A stretch of 64,000 nt of DNA from Zooshikella harenae (GCF_018837975.1 NZ_JAGSOY010000011.1:40036-104035); one strand, 5' to 3'; numbered from the stretch's first letter, positions 23,883-33,325 are shown. Notes: generated by a model not told the origin, from the sequence alone. Numbers and translations are program-made.

Positions 23883-24674
23883 TTATGCATTACAATCATC
23901 TTGATATCCTTTAAAAATGCCAAATTTATCAGTAGAGATTTCTATGTCAAGTAAAACATTTTTTTTGATAATGAATCTAATTTCTCCACTCAGTGAGTCC
24001 AGCTTATTATTTTTAAATTCTATGCTTAATGTATTACCATCAATAGAGTATATAGCTGGTATTCCCTTTGACCAAACAGAAGTTTGACTTAAAGCATCAA
24101 ATTTATAAGTCTTTAATAATACATTGCTTTCATTTTCAAAAATAAGTTTTGCCACAGGAAAAACACCTATAGTTTGCGCATGCCATGTGCCAACTTTGTA
24201 AAATAAATCAGATATTTTTTCTAGCTTGATATCGAAAGTAACATATTTATAAAAATAGCTATCCCTTATGTTATCAAAATCGCTGTCATTTTTCAGACGT
24301 TTCCTTCGACCAGGGTCAAGTTGAATTGATCGAACTAGGTGCTTTTCCATGTTTTCTAAAGTATGATTATAACAAGGGTCAGAAACAGTCTTTTGGTCGA
24401 GTAAGGCAAGAGTGGATGCGTAGTTGTAATGAGCAAGAGCATAGTTGGGTGAAAGTAGTTGAGCGCAGTAGAAATAATTTCTAGCTTTTTTTAAATGACC
24501 TTTTTTATACTCCCTCAAACCTCGGGTATTCAATGCTTTAGAAGCATTATAAGTATCATGTAGAAATTTATTTTTACTTGCTAACGCTTTACATTGCGCT
24601 ATGGATAAATCATTTGTTAAGCCTTGAGTACTGACAGCGATAAACAACAGCGCTAGGATTTTGTACTTAAACAT
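23883..24674 (-). CDS. Exported TPR-repeat protein, last gene of the VgrG-associated run
   Basis: A 263-residue protein with a signal peptide ('MFKYKILALLFIAVSTQGLTN'). Residues 45-110 carry about two tetratricopeptide-like repeats ('LNTRGLREYKKGHLKKARNY', 'SPNYALAHYNYASTLALLD'). The C-terminal half is a beta-rich domain resembling a small lipocalin or barrel ('GTWHAQTIGVFPVAKLIFEN...', 'SLSGEIRFIIKKNVLLDIEIS'). No close family is recognised. It is the fourth exported protein in a same-strand series behind the VgrG-amidase gene and ends right next to the IS630 element. Its low GC matches its neighbours. An immunity or accessory role is inferred from context only. Confidence 0.6.
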   Translation of the reverse strand: MFKYKILALLFIAVSTQGLTNDLSIAQCKALASKNKFLHDTYNASKALNTRGLREYKKGHLKKARNYFYCAQLLSPNYALAHYNYASTLALLDQKTVSDPCYNHTLENMEKHLVRSIQLDPGRRKRLKNDSDFDNIRDSYFYKYVTFDIKLEKISDLFYKVGTWHAQTIGVFPVAKLIFENESNVLLKTYKFDALSQTSVWSKGIPAIYSIDGNTLSIEFKNNKLDSLSGEIRFIIKKNVLLDIEISTDKFGIFKGYQDDCNA

Positions 24675-24745
24675 AATATTAGGTTATATTATCAGAGGTA
24701 AATTAGTCATTAAAAATTAGTATCCATATTGATATATTAAATGGA

Positions 24746-25492
24746 TTACCATACAGGAGTAGCTGAACCTATTTTAAGTATTTTTAGTTTTTGTTCGTTT
24801 CCTTCTATTTCGCTAAACCATATTTCTCCATTACTTAGCGATATTCCATCACTATTACAAAATAAGAAAAAAGTTCTCGCTGGTTTTAAATTAGAAATTA
24901 ATTCATTTGTTATGATCAGTTTAGCATTATTGATAAACTCAACCTTGTTTTTAATGTGTATATCCAAATTCTTTATTTGAATAGGATATCTTAAATTATT
25001 GGAAAGCCAGTTATAGTCTTGATGGATAACTGCATTCTTGATGTCATTGGCAAACGACTCAATTTGTTCGTCAGATAAGGTGGATGAATATCTTTTTTTG
25101 TTAATGGCGCTTGTTGAACTAATATGACGTAACTTGAACGCTAACTTGCTGTTAGTTTTTAAATTATGCCAATAACCAACTATTACTCCAGAATTGTCGT
25201 TAAAATCTGAAGAAATAAACTTTGCACTGATGGAACTTTTATAGAGTTCATTTATTTGAATATGTTGATCATTCCAGTTTCCACTTAGCTTTATTTTTTT
25301 GCCGATTTTATCATAAACATAATCTCCTGTAAGGGTTCCATTCTTCATAGGTAATATAGATAAAGTGATTTTATATTTATTATCAATAAGACCCTCATAA
25401 TTGTTATACATAGCAACATCAGGATTGTAACCAAATGTATATGAGGATAAAGTAACCCAAAAAATAATGACTAGTTTATATTGAAAACGCAT
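24746..25492 (-). CDS. Exported protein of unknown function (immunity candidate)
   Basis: A 248-residue protein with a signal peptide ('FQYKLVIIFWVTLSSYTFG'). The first half is beta-rich ('NNYEGLIDNKYKITLSILPM', 'GTLTGDYVYDKIGKKIKLSG'). The second half ('FANDIKNAVIHQDYNWLS', 'NNLRYPIQIKNL') resembles the short NTF2-like modules common in periplasmic proteins of toxin loci, ending in 'EIWFSEIEG...LKILKIGS'. No catalytic motif is seen. It is part of the same-strand run downstream of the VgrG-amidase gene. A periplasmic location would suit immunity to a cell-wall amidase; that is an inference. Confidence 0.6.
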   Translation of the reverse strand: MRFQYKLVIIFWVTLSSYTFGYNPDVAMYNNYEGLIDNKYKITLSILPMKNGTLTGDYVYDKIGKKIKLSGNWNDQHIQINELYKSSISAKFISSDFNDNSGVIVGYWHNLKTNSKLAFKLRHISSTSAINKKRYSSTLSDEQIESFANDIKNAVIHQDYNWLSNNLRYPIQIKNLDIHIKNKVEFINNAKLIITNELISNLKPARTFFLFCNSDGISLSNGEIWFSEIEGNEQKLKILKIGSATPVW

Positions 25493-25574
25493 ATTTTGAA
25501 ATCCACTTAAGTCTTGCTATGTTTAAAATTTAATCAGGGGTTGATTCTATGAATTGTTATCATCTGTTTTAAAT

Positions 25575-26591
25575 TTATTCGATAAAATGATGTTTATTCC
25601 AATATAGTTTTTTGATAATTGTAGTTTTATCAACTTCTATATCGTATTCATCATATTCATTAACTTTATAAGCATAAACGTTAAGTGTTGTTCCATATCT
25701 AGGTAATTCGTAATAATATTTGTTTTTATCAAAACCATTAATTAAATCTTGACTTATATCTTTCCATTTGCCATTAATTCTTGTCAGGAACATAACATCA
25801 GTAATACCCATTGTAAATTCTTGTTCAATCGCAAGAATTGGAGATGAATTACTACGATTGAATTTTACAAATTTAATATAACACAAAGTTGCATCCCAAC
25901 CACCGTTAATTTCTAGATAACCATTTTTAGGGTCGAAGATGTTAGTATATTCGCTATGTGGGGAGATTAATTCCCATAACTGATGTTTATCAAATCTAAC
26001 TGCTTCTAGATAGTTCTCTGGTAAATTTAGAATCATTTCGTAAAGAGAGTTATATTTAAAACTAGGTAAATTAACCATATAACGTTTAACTATTTTCTTT
26101 GCTTCTTGAAAGTCTTCGATATTTCTTAATTTTTTATTGACCTCATGCCAATAACATCTTGTAGATAAGGGTGATCCTCTTAATGCAATAACTCGTTTTT
26201 TAGGGTATGTATTATTGCTTGGTAAGTGTAACGTTAATCGAATTAATAATATATTATCAATATGGTCAACTTCTGTGTTTGTGAAAGTGAATTTATTAAA
26301 AAAAGTATTATCTAAATTTGAAACATAGTACTTCCCATCTTTACTCGCTTTGAATTCAAACCATGCATAGTTTTTCTCATTAAATTTAAAGAAGACTAAT
26401 GTCCCTTTGGCTTCTCCTAATGAAACATTTTTATGAATATTTATTATTTTTGCATTGCAAGGTAGAAGTGTTACTAATGAAGTTTGGTTGTTTCTATATA
26501 GTTGTATTGGAAGGTCATGTGCATAGTTAGTACATGCGGCATGACTAACTATGCTAATCGAAACAAAGATTAATAATATAAATATTTTCAT
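25575..26591 (-). CDS. Exported protein of unknown function (immunity candidate)
   Basis: A 338-residue protein with a clear signal peptide ('MKIFILLIFVSISIVSHAAC'). Four or five cysteines and many aromatic residues are present, with an alternating strand pattern ('GTLVFFKFNEKNYAWFEFKA', 'RVIALRGSPLSTRCYWHEV'). A short 'NGKWKDISQDLI' stretch resembles the W-K-D element of exported beta-propeller or immunity-like domains. No family is assigned. It lies 27 bases from the end of the gene before it, so the two are probably co-transcribed behind the VgrG-amidase gene. Confidence 0.6.
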   Translation of the reverse strand: MKIFILLIFVSISIVSHAACTNYAHDLPIQLYRNNQTSLVTLLPCNAKIINIHKNVSLGEAKGTLVFFKFNEKNYAWFEFKASKDGKYYVSNLDNTFFNKFTFTNTEVDHIDNILLIRLTLHLPSNNTYPKKRVIALRGSPLSTRCYWHEVNKKLRNIEDFQEAKKIVKRYMVNLPSFKYNSLYEMILNLPENYLEAVRFDKHQLWELISPHSEYTNIFDPKNGYLEINGGWDATLCYIKFVKFNRSNSSPILAIEQEFTMGITDVMFLTRINGKWKDISQDLINGFDKNKYYYELPRYGTTLNVYAYKVNEYDEYDIEVDKTTIIKKLYWNKHHFIE

Positions 26592-26618
26592 CGTGTAAGA
26601 TAAATATCTAAATTTTAT

Positions 26619-27602
26619 TTATAGCTTAATAAATATATTGCTTTTCCACTTGTATTTGTCGTGGTTGTTGAGATTTATTATATTTCCATTGCTATCAATT
26701 TCGTATTCGCTATTTCCAGACAGACCTATGGTTTCAAGATTTATTCTGAGTAATATAGGCATTTTTTTGTCTATTATAAATGCGTTTAAACTGAATAAAT
26801 CTTCAGTTATTACTAAATTATTGTTTTTAAGTTTATATGTGGCATATTTTATTGCGTCGTTTTTTATGTTTAAAGTTGATAATTTATCGGTTTTTATTTG
26901 GTTTTGTTCTAGTTTGGTAATGTCACTAAAAGCCGAATCATCCTGACAAAAAATAATGTTGTTTGCTATGGATTTAACTATTTTTAAACTCAACGTGTCA
27001 TTTGGTTTGAAATTTGTTATTTTTAAACAAGAAGTATCGAACGTCTCCCAGGATTCATGTGGTATATCAACAACTGATTTGGACAACGTTTGTTGAGGAG
27101 TTATTTTAACTTCAATATTTTTTGTTTGAACTCTACCAGAAAGTATTTTTTCATATCCATTGCGAAGAAAAAATGCTATTATTTTTTCTTCGTCGTTTAT
27201 TGAATACCCAATCGGATGTTGATAAAATTTTGTATACTGTAAACCTGGCTTTATAAAATCATTAATATGAATACTGGGTTTTCCAATAGGTTTGTTTGTC
27301 GATTCATTGATGCAGTAAAGTCGACTATTAGCGCCTGTTATCGAGTTAATACAAATAACTCCATGTTTTCTCAGAATGTTATAAGAGTCACCAGAGTACT
27401 TGTTATTTATTTTGTATAAGCGATCACTAACCTTAATGAGTTTCCATGAGTCTGTTTCTAGTTTATTTGCTAGTTGCTTTTGTTCTATGATCCCCATTCC
27501 TTCTGAATCAAGTTGGAAGTACTTATTAGGTATTGTTTCTATATTAAATGAACTTGCATAGGAGAAAAATGGTGCAATTATAAGTAATAAAATAGCTCTC
27601 AT
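26619..27602 (-). CDS. Exported protein directly downstream of VgrG-amidase (best immunity candidate)
   Basis: A 327-residue protein with a short signal peptide ('MRAILLLIIAPFFSYASS'). It is rich in Asn, Lys and Ile, with low GC. The body is predicted mostly beta and contains no motif I recognise. Cysteines occur in 'HGVICINSITGANSRLYCIN' and 'DTSCLKI'. It starts 98 bases after the VgrG-amidase stop, on the same strand. Immunity proteins for peptidoglycan-cutting type VI effectors are normally exported and encoded at this place, so it is the first candidate; nothing in the sequence proves binding. Confidence 0.6.
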   Translation of the reverse strand: MRAILLLIIAPFFSYASSFNIETIPNKYFQLDSEGMGIIEQKQLANKLETDSWKLIKVSDRLYKINNKYSGDSYNILRKHGVICINSITGANSRLYCINESTNKPIGKPSIHINDFIKPGLQYTKFYQHPIGYSINDEEKIIAFFLRNGYEKILSGRVQTKNIEVKITPQQTLSKSVVDIPHESWETFDTSCLKITNFKPNDTLSLKIVKSIANNIIFCQDDSAFSDITKLEQNQIKTDKLSTLNIKNDAIKYATYKLKNNNLVITEDLFSLNAFIIDKKMPILLRINLETIGLSGNSEYEIDSNGNIINLNNHDKYKWKSNIFIKL

Positions 27603-27700
27603 TAATAATTCCTTAAGCGAGAAGTTCTAGCGGTAAAACTAGTTTAAAGTATACTAAAACTATACTTATAAATTTATTAAATTTTGAATTGTCAAAAATC

Positions 27701-30322
27701 CTACATTTTACATTTTACTTCATTCTTATATTTTACCCATTCTTGTGGGTTATCTACAAAATATTTATGACATGGTTTTCCTGTTACATCTTGATGTAGG
27801 TATAAGTCACTATCTGTCAAGTTGTATTTCTTGAGTAAAGAGGATGCTAGAGAAACAAGAGAATCCCAAGTAGCCTGAGTCATTTTCCCGCTATTATCTA
27901 TGTGACAGCATTCTATTCCTAAAGTATGTGCATTTGGATAACTACCTAACTTGGCTTGAATTCCTTTTTGGTATCTTTTAGCTCCAACATGATAGGCGAC
28001 TTCATTGTCAGGAATAGCCTTTATTATTTCACCTTCTAAGCCGACAACGAAATGCGCTGAAGCAAATCTCTTTTCTTTTTCTATGTTATTAAAATAATCT
28101 CTAATTCTTTTCGCTGTTGCTTTGGGGGCTGCAACCCAGTGTATGACAATTCCTTTTACATCTTTAAGTTTAGTTCCTGGCCTTGAGTAGCGGTTTAAAT
28201 GGATAATGTCTTCTATAATATTAACATCACCTATTCTACTATGTGTGGTTTTTTGTTTGTGATATGAACTATTTTGGCCAACTTTATTAGTTTTAGCATT
28301 TGAACTTTTTCCTGAACCTTTAGGCTGTTGATTTGGTTTGTGTTTCCCTTTCTTTTTACCTTGACCAGCAGGAGCAATAACAACTTTGTCATTTGCTTCA
28401 TCAGCTTGTTCTGGCGCTTTTTCTTTAGAAGTTGTGGTTTTAGTGGCACTACCTCCGGTATTCATACGCACTGTTGGTCCGTTAATTTTCACGCCAGAGG
28501 GATCGAGTGTGAAGTAGCTAGTTGAACCAGATACTGATATTCGCATCCCAGCATCAAATACAATTTTACCTGCTGATTTTATATGAATTTCTTTTCCGGC
28601 TTCTCGGTTATAATTATTTGCTGCTTTTTCCGTATAATTCTGTTTTACGGTAATGTACTGATCATTCCACAAGTCTTCTTTCCAGGTTCCATTTATACTC
28701 TCGCTGAGAAGTTGTTTTATATGAATATGGTTTTGTTTATCCACAACCAGATGTCTATCTCGCAATACTCTGAGATCTTTATCGTTTTCAATTTTTATAT
28801 CCTGGTCGCGTTCACCATGAATAAAAATTTGTTCTTTTGATTTTTTATCTTCAAAACGTAACTCATTAAAGCCCTGACCACCTGGCGTACTGCATGTTTT
28901 CACTACGGTTTTAGTTTTTTGATCAGGTAGTTTATAGGGTGGTTTGTTACGACCGTTGTACAGTACACCTTTAATTAAAGGACGGTCTGGGTCTCCATTG
29001 ACGAAGCTTATTAGAATTTCCTGGCCAATTCGAGGAATCTGAATGGCTCCCCATGAGGTGCCAGTCCAGGGTTGTGCTACGCGTATCCAACAGGATGATT
29101 TCTCGTTAGATTTACCATCTTTGTCCCAATTAAACTGTACTTTAATACGGCTGTATTGGTCAGTGTAAATTTCTTCACCTGCGGGTCCCGTTACAGTGGC
29201 GGTTTGTATGCCATGAAAACGATTACGTTTGTTGATGGTTGGCTTGGGGGGACGTGCTTTGAACTCAACATTGTTGGGAATACATATAAAGTTTGATGAG
29301 TAACCACTTGGGCCACCATTTGCGCCTTCTTCTAACGATTGGGGTTGAGCACCAGAATGGTTGACTGCATAGATTAAGTATTCTTGATTGAATACGGGGT
29401 TATTGTGCTCAGTGAGTTTAAAAAGCTTACCTGCAGTTAAATAAACACAGTTGCTTTGTCCTTCCCCAGTTTCCTTTAGTGCTTGAAAAGCTTTAAGTTG
29501 TGTTTGTGCTTGTTTTTGTCCTAAATCGGGTTTTTGGAATAAACCACCATGGTGATAAACCTCGAAATCACCTTCATTTGTTTGTTCACTGATTTCAAGT
29601 TTAAGGCTCGGTTTCGTAAAATTATAATCACGAACAGTAATTTTATTGGGTTGAACTTTGCTGCTAAGGCTGAAATCATAAATTGTGTAATCGCGTTTAA
29701 TTAACCCTGTATGTCGAATATAAGGTATTTCAGGTGTAATAGGGAGGCGTTTAAAAATATATTGTGTATCACTGATGATTAATACATGTCGGTCTTGCTC
29801 GAATGTAAAGTGATAATGAAGTCCGTCTTCAGCCAAAATTCGGTTGAAAAACTCAAGATCAGTTTCAATGTACTGTGTTGTGTACGTACGCTGTGGTAGA
29901 GAACCAGAAATTTCTATTTTAAAATCATTGCCTTCTTGTAACCCAGCATCGGTTAACAACGTTTTTATGATCTGTGAAGCATCCTGTTGTTGAAATATCT
30001 TCATTTGAGAACGTTGTTCCAGCCACCAGAGTTTAGGCGCCAGCGTTATGCTATAGCTGGCAAAGCGACGTCCAGTATTAATAAGTTCAATATTGACAAT
30101 TAAACCGTGTACATACCGGGGAGCTTCTTCTGCACTGAAGGTGAGGCAGGCAGGCTTGTTTACCAAGGAACTCGTCGATAATTCAAAATTTGGACAGGCT
30201 ACCGCCACCGTAAAATAAAACGGAGATGAAATTTGCTCTCTTCCTTTAAACTCAACGACGCGAAACTCATCATTACAGCCTTCGACTGCAAACATAAACA
30301 GACTTGAGTTTCCAAGACCCAT
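27701..30322 (-). CDS. vgrG: Evolved VgrG: type VI secretion tip protein fused to a peptidoglycan amidase
   Basis: An 873-residue spike protein. Residues 1 to about 590 are the gp27/gp5-like VgrG core ('GREQISSPFYFTVAVACP', 'QIPRIGQEILISFVNGDPDR', 'SSCWIRVAQPWTGTSWGA'), followed by the beta-helix tip. A Lys/Gln/Gly/Ser-rich linker covers about 620-697. Residues 698-873 form an Amidase_2 (T7 lysozyme/AmpD-type) domain, expected to cut the bond between N-acetylmuramic acid and L-alanine. His728 ('IVIHWVAAP'), His843 and Cys851 ('LHQDVTGKPC') have the spacing of the zinc ligands of T7 lysozyme, and Lys849 matches its catalytic Lys128. No other type VI genes are nearby, so this is a lone effector island. 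Four exported proteins follow. Confidence 0.92.
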   Translation of the reverse strand: MGLGNSSLFMFAVEGCNDEFRVVEFKGREQISSPFYFTVAVACPNFELSTSSLVNKPACLTFSAEEAPRYVHGLIVNIELINTGRRFASYSITLAPKLWWLEQRSQMKIFQQQDASQIIKTLLTDAGLQEGNDFKIEISGSLPQRTYTTQYIETDLEFFNRILAEDGLHYHFTFEQDRHVLIISDTQYIFKRLPITPEIPYIRHTGLIKRDYTIYDFSLSSKVQPNKITVRDYNFTKPSLKLEISEQTNEGDFEVYHHGGLFQKPDLGQKQAQTQLKAFQALKETGEGQSNCVYLTAGKLFKLTEHNNPVFNQEYLIYAVNHSGAQPQSLEEGANGGPSGYSSNFICIPNNVEFKARPPKPTINKRNRFHGIQTATVTGPAGEEIYTDQYSRIKVQFNWDKDGKSNEKSSCWIRVAQPWTGTSWGAIQIPRIGQEILISFVNGDPDRPLIKGVLYNGRNKPPYKLPDQKTKTVVKTCSTPGGQGFNELRFEDKKSKEQIFIHGERDQDIKIENDKDLRVLRDRHLVVDKQNHIHIKQLLSESINGTWKEDLWNDQYITVKQNYTEKAANNYNREAGKEIHIKSAGKIVFDAGMRISVSGSTSYFTLDPSGVKINGPTVRMNTGGSATKTTTSKEKAPEQADEANDKVVIAPAGQGKKKGKHKPNQQPKGSGKSSNAKTNKVGQNSSYHKQKTTHSRIGDVNIIEDIIHLNRYSRPGTKLKDVKGIVIHWVAAPKATAKRIRDYFNNIEKEKRFASAHFVVGLEGEIIKAIPDNEVAYHVGAKRYQKGIQAKLGSYPNAHTLGIECCHIDNSGKMTQATWDSLVSLASSLLKKYNLTDSDLYLHQDVTGKPCHKYFVDNPQEWVKYKNEVKCKM

Positions 30323-30618
30323 GCTACTCCCTTACTGTAAAAAACCGACAGGAACGCTATTATGCGAATAGAATGATCAATACCAAAGCGGCAACTGTGG
30401 TAGATATGCAATCGCAAGTTATTTTTATGTAATTATGAGAAAACCTTCATGTTGGAATGGGAAATTTGAACGGCAATGGTGATGAACTCATGAGGGAAGG
30501 CATCAATAAAACGAGAGAAGTATCTCTAAGTGATATCCATGTAAACTCAACAAAATAAAAAGGAAATGGCAAACATGTAAAGAAAACTTTAGATGTTTGC
30601 CGTTGTTTAGTTTAAGTG

Positions 30619-31947
30619 CTATTTCTGTATTTTACTGTTAAGTAATTCGTTGCCTTTGTTATTCCAGTCTATTTTTCTAGTACAGTACATCACTGTTGAT
30701 AATGCGAGAAATAAGCCGACTGACCCAAGTAATAGGGAGTAATCACGTTCTTGTAGCAGTGTATATAAGAAACCGTAGAGACAAACAAGAATAACACCCA
30801 ATAAGAGCGCCCGGAATGGGGTTTTTAATACAGACCAGGCATAGCTGGTAATCATCAAAATAACACTACTACTGGCGAGTATGTAAGCAGCGATAAAGCC
30901 AATATGTTCGGCAAGTGCGAGTGTTAACAGATAAAACATACATAAACCGGCACCAATGAGTAAGTACTGAATATAGTGGACGGTTAAACGACCCATTGCT
31001 TCCCATAACCAAATAACGATGAAGGTGAGTGCAATGAAAAGTAAGTCATATTTGATGGCACGATGAATTTGACGATACACGTCTGTTGGGGTCGTTAGTT
31101 TCACACCCACAATACTATTGGCAAGCGCTTCAGTGAAATCATTAGCATCATTCCAATATTGAGGAATGTTTCGACTTAAGAAGGGTACCTGCCATTGTGA
31201 TTGGAACTCAGTATCAATGATATTACGTTGTTGAGGTAGCCAGTTTCCTTGAAAACTTGGATCAGCCCAATTACCACCAATCGATATGGTTGATTCATTC
31301 CCTACAGGCGCAATGAAAAGCTCATTGGTTCCGTTGAATTTAAGTTGAATATTATACGTATAGTTTGTAGCTGCATTCTCAAGTTGTAGTGAGCTGTGTA
31401 AATATTGAATATCCCCAGGAATATGTGGACTACCAGGCTGTAAATCTATTGAGTGGTTATTCCACTGTAATTTGCCTGAGATAAGTGCTTTACTGTCATT
31501 GAGTTTAAGAGCAACAATTGCTTTATCCCACTGTAAGCCATCAGGTGTTGTTTCAGGAAGTTGAAAATGCCCCTTTATAGATACATCGGCTTGATAAACA
31601 GGAATTTCATATAAACTTCTATATCGCTTTTCTATTGATAAATTAGCTATTGTAGACATAGATTGGGGCAATATGACATACCAATGATGTTCACTGATTA
31701 CTTTGCCATTCTCATTATTAACATGGTGTGTGGTATAAGGCACATAAATGCTTGGACCAAATAAAATCTGGCTATTTCCCCATTTACTTGCAATTTCTGC
31801 TGCTGTTTGAGCTTTTCTAGTCTCGCGTTCATAGACCAAATCACTGATTTGAAATAACGGAATCTGCAAAAGCAGAACTAAAATACTGAGGATAAATATT
31901 CTTAAGAGCTGGGACTGTTTTAACCACTGTTGAAAGGTTGTTGGCAT
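30619..31947 (-). CDS. creD: CreD-family inner membrane protein
   Basis: A 442-residue protein with one N-terminal membrane helix ('LLRIFILSILVLLLQIPLF'), a long periplasmic domain (about 40-300; 'ERETRKAQTAAEIASKWGNS' and 'GPSIYVPY' are CreD signatures), and a cluster of four or five C-terminal membrane helices (about 300-425). CreD is tied to envelope integrity and, in CreBC-regulated bacteria, to beta-lactam response. No creB/creC genes are here. The 'WGNSQILFGPSIYVPY' region is the best family marker. Its stop is about 295 bases from the vgrG start. Confidence 0.9.
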   Translation of the reverse strand: MPTTFQQWLKQSQLLRIFILSILVLLLQIPLFQISDLVYERETRKAQTAAEIASKWGNSQILFGPSIYVPYTTHHVNNENGKVISEHHWYVILPQSMSTIANLSIEKRYRSLYEIPVYQADVSIKGHFQLPETTPDGLQWDKAIVALKLNDSKALISGKLQWNNHSIDLQPGSPHIPGDIQYLHSSLQLENAATNYTYNIQLKFNGTNELFIAPVGNESTISIGGNWADPSFQGNWLPQQRNIIDTEFQSQWQVPFLSRNIPQYWNDANDFTEALANSIVGVKLTTPTDVYRQIHRAIKYDLLFIALTFIVIWLWEAMGRLTVHYIQYLLIGAGLCMFYLLTLALAEHIGFIAAYILASSSVILMITSYAWSVLKTPFRALLLGVILVCLYGFLYTLLQERDYSLLLGSVGLFLALSTVMYCTRKIDWNNKGNELLNSKIQK

Positions 31948-32291
31948 AAGAGAATTATTCCATTAAAACATGTATAAAATGTGCATTAAGTGTTTATATT
32001 AAAGGGGGACTAATAGTACTTAATGCTTGATAATTGTATTTTGTAAAAGTGAAAATTTACGTTAAAAATATGCAAAAATGAAGATGAAAAGTGTCATTTT
32101 AGTGGCAGGTAGAAACTGTTAATTAATGAAGTATGTTTCTAAGTATGCAATAGAATAATTAGGACGATTGTATTTGCTAGGTGCTACACGCTAGTAGTGT
32201 GAAACTGGTTGAATATTGATGTGAGTTGTGTCATATATCTGCTTGTGGTTTTGATTCATTAAATCCAATCTGGCTGATTCAAGCGGAATAT
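31948..32291. other. Divergent intergenic region, creD / lipoprotein gene
   Basis: No gene is seen; it is AT-rich and should hold the promoters of the divergent neighbours. Nothing else recognised. Confidence 0.45.
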
Positions 32292-32774
32292 ATGATGAAG
32301 TGTGTGATTAAAGGTTTGCTTTGTAGTGTTTTATTCTTATCAGGATGTACAACCATTTTTCATGATTCTACCCATCGTCATGATGAGCCAGCGATGGTTG
32401 TATTATATCGTCCAATAACGGATGCCATGCCAGAGCGTTCTGCAATGTTTATGTGGGACGATAAGCCAGTCGCTGAGCTTGCTGCAGGACATTACACTGT
32501 GTTCACTACAAAACCTGGGCAGCATACGGTCAGTCATCGTTGGCCTCATTGGTTTATGGATAGTCCAGATATGCAAGATGAATTGTCAATGACCGTGAGT
32601 GTTGAAGCAAACCAAGTGAATTATATCCGTATGGACAATAGCACATTCTTAGATGGCAACTGGCTTACTTTAAAGACAGAAATTAATCGTCAAGTAGCTT
32701 CGGAAGCTAAACCTGCTATGGCAAACTGCCAATATCAGGTCGCTTCACAATATGTATCCCAAAAGCAAATTTAG
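32292..32774 (+). CDS. Lipoprotein, DUF2846-like
   Basis: About 160 residues with a lipoprotein signal peptide ending in lipobox 'LSGC' ('MMKCVIKGLLCSVLFLSGCTT'). The mature part ('AMVVLYRPITDAMPERSAMF', 'WDDKPVAELAAGHYTVFTTK', 'PGQHTVSHRW') follows the pattern of DUF2846/PEGA-like lipoproteins: 'a.vyiyRp', 'v.lng..va.l..g.Y....v.pG.h.v'. Function unknown. An upstream start 66 bases earlier would bury the signal peptide and is rejected. Confidence 0.78.
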   Translation: MMKCVIKGLLCSVLFLSGCTTIFHDSTHRHDEPAMVVLYRPITDAMPERSAMFMWDDKPVAELAAGHYTVFTTKPGQHTVSHRWPHWFMDSPDMQDELSMTVSVEANQVNYIRMDNSTFLDGNWLTLKTEINRQVASEAKPAMANCQYQVASQYVSQKQI

Positions 32775-32826
32775 TGTTAACTTTTTTTACATTAACGTTT
32801 TAGATTACGATAAATGATGTTTGTTA

Positions 32827-33096
32827 TTATCCACGGTTGGGGGCTATCAAAGCTCCTAGTGCTCCTGCACAGGCTGAAGCGACGGCAACGAGCATTTGTG
32901 GAATATCTTTATCATTTGAGGCTAGCCAGATTCCCCCAAGTAAACTGATCAAAATTCCACCAGTGAGTGCATACACAGCTGTTCTGTATACATGTCTATC
33001 GTTTTCAAGGGGTTCTGGCAATGGCCTAAGTGGAAGGTTCCTTTCATCTCCTGAGTCCGTTTCTCCCCAGTCTTCAAAATCCTTGTTCTCATCCAT
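32827..33096 (-). CDS. Small two-helix membrane protein paired with an RHH protein
   Basis: An 89-residue protein. The first 35 residues are acidic and hydrophilic ('MDENKDFEDWGETDSGDERN'), followed by two membrane helices ('TAVYALTGGILISLLGGIWLA' region and 'MLVAVASACAGALGALIAP') joined by a short loop. No family is recognised. It starts four bases after the stop of the RHH gene, so the two form one operon. Confidence 0.65.
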   Translation of the reverse strand: MDENKDFEDWGETDSGDERNLPLRPLPEPLENDRHVYRTAVYALTGGILISLLGGIWLASNDKDIPQMLVAVASACAGALGALIAPNRG

Positions 33097-33100
33097 CCTG

Positions 33101-33325
33101 TTAGCTTACATTAGATAAAACTAGTTTATGTGTTTCTCCATGAGCATCTTTAATAAGAATCTCAGAGCCTTTCTCTATCATTTCAGCTAATTGGGCTGAT
33201 AGTGCTAACGAGTATGATACTGCACTTGCTTTGGTACGTGCATGTGTGAAGCGCTGAATCTCTTCTACATTACGTATATCAAACTCTGACAGTCCCATAG
33301 TGACTTTACGAATACTCTGACTCAT
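33101..33325 (-). CDS. Small ribbon-helix-helix-like protein
   Basis: A 74-residue protein. A strand ('IRKVTMGLSE', residues 5-14) is followed by two helices ('FDIRNVEEIQRFTHA', 'KASAVSYSLALSAQLAEMI'), the layout of MetJ/Arc-type DNA-binding proteins, and a C-terminal strand pair ('SEILIKDAHGETHKLVLSNV'). TGAGG lies seven bases before the ATG. Such proteins often control their own small operon. The partner is a two-helix membrane protein rather than a recognisable toxin, so a toxin-antitoxin assignment is not supported. Confidence 0.65.
   Translation of the reverse strand: MSQSIRKVTMGLSEFDIRNVEEIQRFTHARTKASAVSYSLALSAQLAEMIEKGSEILIKDAHGETHKLVLSNVS

Noticed and set aside
23883..30322. Complete type VI secretion gene cluster
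   Set aside because: Only VgrG is present; no sheath, tube, baseplate or ATPase gene is in the window, so it is a lone effector island.
33101..33325. Classic toxin-antitoxin pair
   Set aside because: The upstream protein fits an RHH fold, but the partner is a two-helix membrane protein with no resemblance to a known toxin. Kept as an unassigned pair.
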